Below, in pieces: positions 30,832 to 35,018 of a stretch of DNA of 35,018 nucleotides. Numbering within the stretch: the first letter of the stretch is position 1; each line of letters starts with the position of its first letter. Under the pieces are notes generated by a model. The model made no database searches. It saw nothing but the letters and a program-made list of their open reading frames with translations, and was not told where the DNA came from. Made by a program: the position numbers and the translations under genes. The DNA comes from JAGVYE01 sp964502785 (GTDB taxonomy: Archaea; Nanobdellota; Nanobdellia; Woesearchaeales; GW2011-AR9), in assembly GCA_964502785.1 (NCBI GenBank), contig CAZCXW010000007.1, forward strand, positions 1 to 35,018, written 5' to 3'.

Positions 30832-31767
30832 TTATCGCCCCCCAATTATTTCTGGTATAGATTTACCGTACCTTTGTTGAACTGCTATTTCTAATTCTCC
30901 TAATTTCCCTGCGGATTGCAGAACATTATTATATCTTTCGAAAAACCTTTTGGCATACGGCCGTCGTCTTCCTTCAGGATTAAAATCTTCAACGAAATCA
31001 AGAGCCCCATGGGTTTGCAAGTAAGCCTCGCTCCTGGCCTGGGGATTTTGGCGGTAAGCGATAGCCCTGTCTGGGAATTTCGAATATTGACGTAAAAATT
31101 CATCATCAATGGCTACTAAAGGATAGACATTAATATGGCGCATTCCTAACGCATCTTCGCCCCCTTCCAGACGGGTGACGACGGTAATTAAATGCTGGGC
31201 ATTTGCTCCTTGGCCTCGGAGCAGGGGAAACCATCCTTTTTCTAATCCATCTTCCCAGCGATAACAGCTAGAACCTATCGTCAGCAAATCAGCGATGTGA
31301 ATCACATTTTTTTCTGTTAATAGGGTAAGATCCCTCTCTCCTTGTGGATAAAGAGATGCATCAATGTTGGAAATTTCTAGGTTGTGCCTTCCAAAATCCT
31401 GTTTATACAAAGCAATATGCATGAGTCCCAACTGCTCTGCAACGGGTCCGGAAAAAAGCCAGTCTCGGCGTTGTCCGCCAGAAATCGCATCAACACGCAC
31501 TGTCTTGTTTAAATCTTCGACAGTTTGGGCAAGAACATCGATTACTGCTTTGAATCTTTCATTTCTGTGGGTCATCTCTACAGCATGGGCAATCATCCTT
31601 TCGCTATCATCGCCAAATTCTTCCCATTTCCCTGCATCGCCTACAATTTTGTCGGTATGGACATAACTAATGCCCAATTCCCCGGAAGTAAAAATAACCG
31701 GTTTTTCTAAATCTGCATATGCACCGCTTTCGACAAGAATTTGAGAGACAATAGGATTACTTGGCAT
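30832..31767 (-). CDS. Orotate phosphoribosyltransferase-like protein B
   Basis: This 311-aa phosphoribosyltransferase-like protein has VIFTSGELGISYVHTDKIVG (24-43), which parallels the OPRT substrate strand. A distinctive SGGQRRDWLFS (96-106) follows, then a PRPP-loop region VIHIADLLTIGSS (155-167). That loop has one acidic residue instead of the usual pair and I in place of the second T. A 140-residue C-terminal extension is not recognised. It is directly upstream of pyrF (1-bp gap), implying a pyrimidine role, perhaps the true OPRT or a salvage PRTase. AAGAGGTT precedes the ATG at 31767 by 6 nt. The expected box A is TATAAATAAATTT near 31805-31817 read on the minus strand. Confidence 0.75.
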   Translation of the reverse strand: MPSNPIVSQILVESGAYADLEKPVIFTSGELGISYVHTDKIVGDAGKWEEFGDDSERMIAHAVEMTHRNERFKAVIDVLAQTVEDLNKTVRVDAISGGQRRDWLFSGPVAEQLGLMHIALYKQDFGRHNLEISNIDASLYPQGERDLTLLTEKNVIHIADLLTIGSSCYRWEDGLEKGWFPLLRGQGANAQHLITVVTRLEGGEDALGMRHINVYPLVAIDDEFLRQYSKFPDRAIAYRQNPQARSEAYLQTHGALDFVEDFNPEGRRRPYAKRFFERYNNVLQSAGKLGELEIAVQQRYGKSIPEIIGGR

Positions 31768-31848
31768 GATTTAACCTCTTTGTTATTTTGTACGCTCACT
31801 AAGGTATAAATAAATTTTGGTGGATTATAAAACTACATTACAGTAAAC

Positions 31849-31856
31849 TTTATAAA
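31849..31856 (+). promoter_or_regulatory. Box A of the parA gene
   Basis: TTTATAAA predicts a start near 31879. The short leader contains AAAGGTGAT (31887-31895) as ribosome binding site. Confidence 0.5.
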
Positions 31857-31901
31857 AAACTCTCTTACTCAGTTCATTATTCAAAAAAAAGGTGATATTA
31901 C

Positions 31902-32675
31902 ATGAGAAAAGTGTGCATAATGAATCATAAAGGGGGGGTAGCCAAAACGACTACTGCTGTCAACCTTGCTGCGGGTTTGTCGCGGCATGATAAAAAAGTC
32001 CTTCTCATTGACCTTGATCCGCAGGGGAATATCGATCTCTCTTTGCGAATCCAGGCGAACTACACGATTTATGATGCATTGCTTGGAAATGTGCCTATCT
32101 CCCGTTGCATTATTACGTTGGCCAAAAATTTCGATATTATTACATCGAAAGAAACGCTCACGAAAGCGGAACATTACATGGCGGCGCAGCCGAAAACACG
32201 CCAGTTGTTAAGAGAGTTATTAGACACTCTGCAAGGTTATGATTACTTAATTGTGGATTGTCCGCCTTCGTTAGGCGTTTTAAACCAAAATGTGATGGCC
32301 TTTTGCGACGAAGCCTTTGTTCCCACCTCAACCGATTTTTTAGGCCATGACGCCTTACGAAAAATGCATGATATCGTTAAGAAAATCAACCAAAGCTATG
32401 ATCACCATCTGCGCATTACAAAAATAATTCCAACATTGTTTGACAAAAGAAACAGAATTTGCCGCGACACGCTGGAAGATATGCATAAAGAAAATTCTGG
32501 AGTAGTGAGCACTCCCATCCGCTTAAATTCAAAAGTGAAAGAAGCGCCCAAATACGGACAATCTATCTTTAAGTATGCCAAGAATAGTACAGGCGCAAAA
32601 GATTATGGAAAGCTGGTGGAAGAAATCTTAGCTATGGAAGAAAAAGTCGCTCCTGAGATTGAAGTGGTGAGTTAG
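31902..32675 (+). CDS. parA: ParA/Soj-type ATPase
   Basis: This 257-aa deviant Walker A ATPase has KGGVAKTTT (10-18; signature K10 and catalytic K15), LLIDLDPQGN (Walker A', 35-44) and YLIVDCPPSLG (Walker B). It also has the C-terminal TLFDKRNRICRD and a basic DNA-binding surface region. ParA proteins segregate chromosomes or plasmids by ATP-dependent gradients on the nucleoid, or position other cargo. No parB or parS-like repeat is adjacent. The convergent 116-aa neighbour is not ParB-like. It could be the chromosomal Soj or serve another cargo. Confidence 0.9.
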   Translation: MRKVCIMNHKGGVAKTTTAVNLAAGLSRHDKKVLLIDLDPQGNIDLSLRIQANYTIYDALLGNVPISRCIITLAKNFDIITSKETLTKAEHYMAAQPKTRQLLRELLDTLQGYDYLIVDCPPSLGVLNQNVMAFCDEAFVPTSTDFLGHDALRKMHDIVKKINQSYDHHLRITKIIPTLFDKRNRICRDTLEDMHKENSGVVSTPIRLNSKVKEAPKYGQSIFKYAKNSTGAKDYGKLVEEILAMEEKVAPEIEVVS

Positions 32676-32677
32676 AG

Positions 32678-33028
32678 TTATTTTCCTTTTGAAAATTCTT
32701 TCAAAGCGCTTTTAAGCACTGTCATGTGCGCAGCTATTCTTTTCTTTAAAGGCCAGCACGTTGGTGTTTCTGGCACGTAAACGTAATCGGTAAATGCCGC
32801 TACGTAATGTTCTAATTCTCCAGGAGTCGTATTGATTTTGAGAACACCGTTTCTATTTTTCACTTCATAAATGGTTTCCTTCGAACACACTTCGATATTG
32901 GAATTTCTCACTATTACCTGACCGTATCTGTTTCTTCTTGAAAGATCATACATATAAAATTGTCGGGGATTTTTTTCAAGAGAAAGATTGCCAAAAGGCC
33001 TCGTCGTTTCATCTTCATGAAAATTCAT
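32678..33028 (-). CDS. Unknown protein, 116 aa
   Basis: This basic, soluble protein has a beta-rich middle (QVIVRNSNIEVCSKETIYEV, then NRNGVLKINTT) and a helical C-terminus ending in SALKEFSKGK. It is not recognised. It ends 2 bp from the parA stop and is convergent with it. The ATG at 33028 has no clear Shine-Dalgarno, and the best upstream AT element is poorly spaced, so the start is less certain. The 187 bp after it (33029-33215) hold no gene I can support. Confidence 0.6.
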   Translation of the reverse strand: MNFHEDETTRPFGNLSLEKNPRQFYMYDLSRRNRYGQVIVRNSNIEVCSKETIYEVKNRNGVLKINTTPGELEHYVAAFTDYVYVPETPTCWPLKKRIAAHMTVLKSALKEFSKGK

Positions 33029-33215
33029 CGTAAATAATTCTCTTTATCCCCTAAGTAAGAACAGCATATACTCCAGCAGGCTCGTCGCCATGAATTCCCG
33101 CGGAGAGAAGAATTTTCTTTTTTCCCTCTATGGTTAAAAGAAAACATTCAAAACGTTAATAAAGTTATGCTACAAACTAATAAAGGAGGCGTAAGATAGA
33201 AAAATTCCCAGAAAG

Positions 33216-33884
33216 ATGACTATTATTCATGATTCCAGCGATACATTGGCAACCGTGAAAAAGGTCTATTCTTTTTGGGGAAAGTTTCCTTTCTTATATA
33301 ATGCTCAAGATGTGATTACCTTTCTCGGGAGAGCTAAAACTATTAGAAGCAAAGCGATTAAAAAAATCGGACTAAAGGGAGGAAACGCTGTTTTAGAAGT
33401 GGCGTGCGGTTCTGGTCGGAACTTCTCTTATTTAGTTGAAGCTGTCGGGAAAGAAGGTTCTATTGTGGGATTTGATTACAGCCAAGAAATGCTTAGCGCG
33501 GCAAAACACGTCTGCAAAAAAAAGAAATGGGAGAATATTGCCCTGATTCAAGGCGATGCCGCCCAGCTTGAAATTGGCAAAAACAATTTTGATGGCATTG
33601 TCAGCGTTTTAGGGATCAGCGCAGTGCCGGGCTGGGAAAAAGCGCTGACCAGATGTTACGATCTCCTCTGTCCAGGTGGAAAATTAGTTGTCTGCGATGC
33701 CCGTCTTTTCAGCGGGCATTTAAAGATTCTGAATCCTCTGGTTAAAGCTGTTTATGCAAAATTTGCGGCATGGGATCCTGCTAAAAATATTCCGGAAAAA
33801 ATGGATGAAATTTTTGGCAACATAGAATTAGAATATTTAAATTTTGGAACATTTTTTATTGCTGCATCCATGAAAAAAGAGTGA
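33216..33884 (+). CDS. Class I SAM-dependent methyltransferase (UbiE-like)
   Basis: This 222-aa protein has a Rossmann fold with motif I VLEVACGSGRN (60-70), GFDYSQEMLSAAK, IQGDAAQLEI and LLCPGGKLVVCDARLF. This is the small-molecule methyltransferase layout of the UbiE/Methyltransf_11 group. The substrate cannot be told from sequence. The nearest GGAGG lies about 30 nt before the ATG, too far for its ribosome binding site; no in-frame earlier ATG exists. The SRPBCC gene starts 16 bp downstream, so the two probably form an operon acting on a hydrophobic small molecule (inference). Confidence 0.85.
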   Translation: MTIIHDSSDTLATVKKVYSFWGKFPFLYNAQDVITFLGRAKTIRSKAIKKIGLKGGNAVLEVACGSGRNFSYLVEAVGKEGSIVGFDYSQEMLSAAKHVCKKKKWENIALIQGDAAQLEIGKNNFDGIVSVLGISAVPGWEKALTRCYDLLCPGGKLVVCDARLFSGHLKILNPLVKAVYAKFAAWDPAKNIPEKMDEIFGNIELEYLNFGTFFIAASMKKE

Positions 33885-33900
33885 GACGTTGGGAAATATA

Positions 33901-34359
33901 ATGCGAAAAATTATTCTGGACGCTGAGGTAGAAAAAGTTTGGACCTTTGTAACCGCGCCTGAGAATTTTCCTAAATATGTTTATGGGTATGTTGATGGAA
34001 AAACAACCAGCGCCTCTGGAACTGGTGTTGGCGCAGGGTATGAATGGTATGGTAAATTAGGCCCTTGGAAAGTGAAGTCTGTTGAAGAGATTGTCCATTG
34101 GCGAGAAAACAGAGATGTGGCATATCGGGGGAGGCTATTTGGAATAAAATTTTATTCTTCAATTACTTTGAGAAAGCTTAAAGAACGGACAGAGATAAAA
34201 ATTGTAATTTCATATCGAGTGCCGTTGTACTTCGGCGGCGCAATAGGAGATTTTTTCTTCATAAAGTGGATTGTAAAAGAATCTATTCGAAAATCGATCC
34301 GTAATTTAAAAAAGATCTTCCCTGATGCTAACAGCATCACCAGGGAAAACTTCAAATAA
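33901..34359 (+). CDS. SRPBCC/START-like ligand-binding protein
   Basis: This 152-aa protein opens with MRKIILDAEVEKVWTFVTAP, the hallmark first strand and helix of the polyketide-cyclase/SRPBCC fold. It continues with beta strands (EWYGKLGPWKVKSVEEIVHW) and ends with the long C-terminal helix IVKESIRKSIRNLKKIF. Members bind hydrophobic ligands in an internal cavity. The ATG at 33901 is favoured over TTG at 33889, since the family begins with this strand. It follows the methyltransferase gene by 16 bp. Confidence 0.8.
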   Translation: MRKIILDAEVEKVWTFVTAPENFPKYVYGYVDGKTTSASGTGVGAGYEWYGKLGPWKVKSVEEIVHWRENRDVAYRGRLFGIKFYSSITLRKLKERTEIKIVISYRVPLYFGGAIGDFFFIKWIVKESIRKSIRNLKKIFPDANSITRENFK

Positions 34360-34376
34360 CGAAAGACCAAGATAAA

Positions 34377-34385
34377 ATTATAAAT
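34377..34385 (+). promoter_or_regulatory. Box A of the S4-domain gene
   Basis: ATTATAAAT is centred 25 nt before the ATG at 34406. A GGAGG touches the ATG with only 1 nt spacing, too close to act as a normal ribosome binding site. Confidence 0.45.
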
Positions 34386-34405
34386 CTGGCCACCTTTTTG
34401 GAGGT

Positions 34406-34639
34406 ATGGATGTACCAAAATTTATCGAACTGAATACATTCTTAAAATTACAATTACTAGCTGGTACTGGTGGGCAAGCTAAAGTGCTTATCAGATCGGG
34501 AGAAATCTTTGTCAATGGTGAAGTGGAAACACGAAACAGGCGAAAATTACATGCAAGAGATGTTGTACGTTACAAAGGGAAAGAGTATGTAGTGGAAGAA
34601 AGTTTAATGACTAAATCTATTCGGTTTGATCACGCCTAA
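34406..34639 (+). CDS. S4-domain RNA-binding protein (YbcJ-like)
   Basis: This 77-aa protein is essentially one S4 domain: FIELNTFLKLQLLAGTGGQAK, then VLIRSGEIFVNGEVETRNRR and KLHARDVVRYKGKEYVV. It resembles the small bacterial YbcJ/YaaA-type S4 proteins, which bind structured RNA, possibly rRNA. A bacterial origin by transfer is plausible. Its 3' end overlaps the end of the convergent truncated transporter ORF by 36 bp. Confidence 0.85.
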   Translation: MDVPKFIELNTFLKLQLLAGTGGQAKVLIRSGEIFVNGEVETRNRRKLHARDVVRYKGKEYVVEESLMTKSIRFDHA

Positions 34640-34843
34640 AAATAATCCAGAACTCAAGCGTGCGGATAATGTGCCGCTAATACTTCCACGCATTTCCAAG
34701 AAACCTGGAAGTAATATAAATAACCCCGGCACCAAAAGAAGCTGATCGGTGTGCACAGCTAAAAACGTACCGGCAATGAGGCCGCCAATGATAGAAATAA
34801 TCTGGGAGAACAGAATCTCTTTAAATTTCTCATTGAACTCCAT
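34604..34843 (-). pseudogene. Truncated MgtE-like divalent cation transporter
   Basis: This 79-aa frame carries two membrane segments and the MgtE-type signature IIGGLIAGTFL, LLLVPGLFILLPGFLEMRGS and SGTLSARLSSGLFLGVI. This is the N-terminal portion of a family whose archaeal single-domain members are about 180-190 aa with several more membrane segments. The frame ends at TAA within the S4 gene, and the same frame beyond it does not encode hydrophobic segments. The 3' half therefore seems to be lost. The ATG at 34843 has a well-placed box A, so it may still be expressed. Confidence 0.65.
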
Positions 34844-34865
34844 TGTACGCAAGATTTTTCTTTAG

Positions 34866-34874
34866 TTTATATAT
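34866..34874 (-). promoter_or_regulatory. Box A of the truncated transporter gene
   Basis: ATATATAAA on the minus strand is centred 27 nt before the ATG at 34843. Confidence 0.45.
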
Positions 34875-34910
34875 TACTCACTTTTTAGATAGTGCCGAAA
34901 AGAGCAAAAT

Positions 34911-34921
34911 ATTATATATTA
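34911..34921 (+). promoter_or_regulatory. Box A of the 34943 gene
   Basis: ATTATATATTA is centred 27 nt before the ATG at 34943. Confidence 0.4.
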
Positions 34922-34942
34922 GATTCTCTTTCTTAAGAAAAA

Positions 34943-35018
34943 ATGAGATGGTGGCTAGATGTAAAAAGGACAGTAAAAAACTTTCCTGGAGAAAATAAAC
35001 ACGATATCGGAGATCATC
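34943..35018 (+). CDS. Start of a gene running off the window
   Basis: An ATG with a well-placed box A opens a frame of 25 codons (MRWWLDVKRTVKNFPGENKH onward) that stays open to the window edge. It is too short to identify. Confidence 0.45.
   Translation, partial: MRWWLDVKRTVKNFPGENKHDIGDH

Noticed and set aside
33167..33199. A 10-codon ATG frame before the methyltransferase gene, followed by GGAGG-like sequence
   Set aside because: It is very short, and the ribosome-binding-like site is too far from the next ATG. There is nothing else to support it.
1..35018. CRISPR array, insertion sequence, integrase or further tRNA/rRNA genes
   Set aside because: I saw no regularly spaced repeats, no transposase or recombinase motifs, and no second T-loop with matching stems.

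Overview
The window looks like a chromosomal piece of a DPANN archaeon, most likely of the Woesearchaeota/Pacearchaeota group (inference). It is AT-rich. It carries archaeal-type genes: aEF-2 with a diphthamide-site histidine, L7Ae, eS28, eL24, an archaeal LeuRS, Rad50 and a PUA protein. These are mixed with bacterial-looking genes: PolX with a PHP domain, an S4-domain protein, a Hanks-type kinase and a RelE-like toxin pair. A recurrent feature is an archaeal box A centred about 25-30 nt before the ATG with no Shine-Dalgarno between, so many genes are probably leaderless. Downstream genes in operons instead use GGTGA/GAGG-type ribosome binding sites.

Layout. 1-3.7 kb: a small ORF, tRNA-Leu(GAG), a zincin-like metallopeptidase and Rad50. 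3.7-6.2 kb: a poorly known stretch with a membrane protein, an orphan ORF between two copies of an imperfect 28-bp direct repeat, and a multi-pass membrane protein interrupted by an in-frame TGA. 6.3-8.5 kb: an orphan DNA methyltransferase, protein-isoaspartate methyltransferase and a toxin-antitoxin pair. 8.5-12.2 kb: two paralogous proteins ending in a PEP-utiliser phosphohistidine 'mobile' domain, grouped with a TrmB-like regulator and a HAD protein. 12.2-14.1 kb: an L-asparaginase-like protein and an unknown protein. 14.2-18.2 kb: the translation cluster L7Ae-eS28-eL24-Ndk-aEF-2, then DUF192. The Ndk frame is cut by an in-frame TAA before its catalytic histidine. 18.3-22 kb: a ParB/SerK-like plus PfkB kinase fusion (containing an assembly gap), a PUA protein, a Cys-loop membrane protein, a small ORF and a Ser/Thr kinase. 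22-28.5 kb: LeuRS, a large HD-domain protein with an RSH-hydrolase-like signature, and PolX. 28.5-31.8 kb: a lipoprotein and two different orotate-PRTase-like genes around pyrF. 31.9-35 kb: ParA, an unknown protein, a methyltransferase, an SRPBCC protein, an S4 protein, a truncated MgtE-like transporter and the start of one more gene.

Functional themes. Translation (tRNA, ribosomal proteins, aEF-2, LeuRS) and UMP synthesis (pyrE-like genes and pyrF) are the readable core. The most system-like accessory locus is the 8.5-12.2 kb phosphohistidine-domain cluster. There a single palindromic TATA element sits between the divergent mobile-domain and TrmB-like genes, beside an inverted repeat that could be the regulator's operator. 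Other unusual items are the kinase fusion, the non-RD protein kinase, the two genes split by in-frame stops, the repeat-flanked orphan ORF, and the L7Ae leader with a short ORF overlapping a bulged hairpin.
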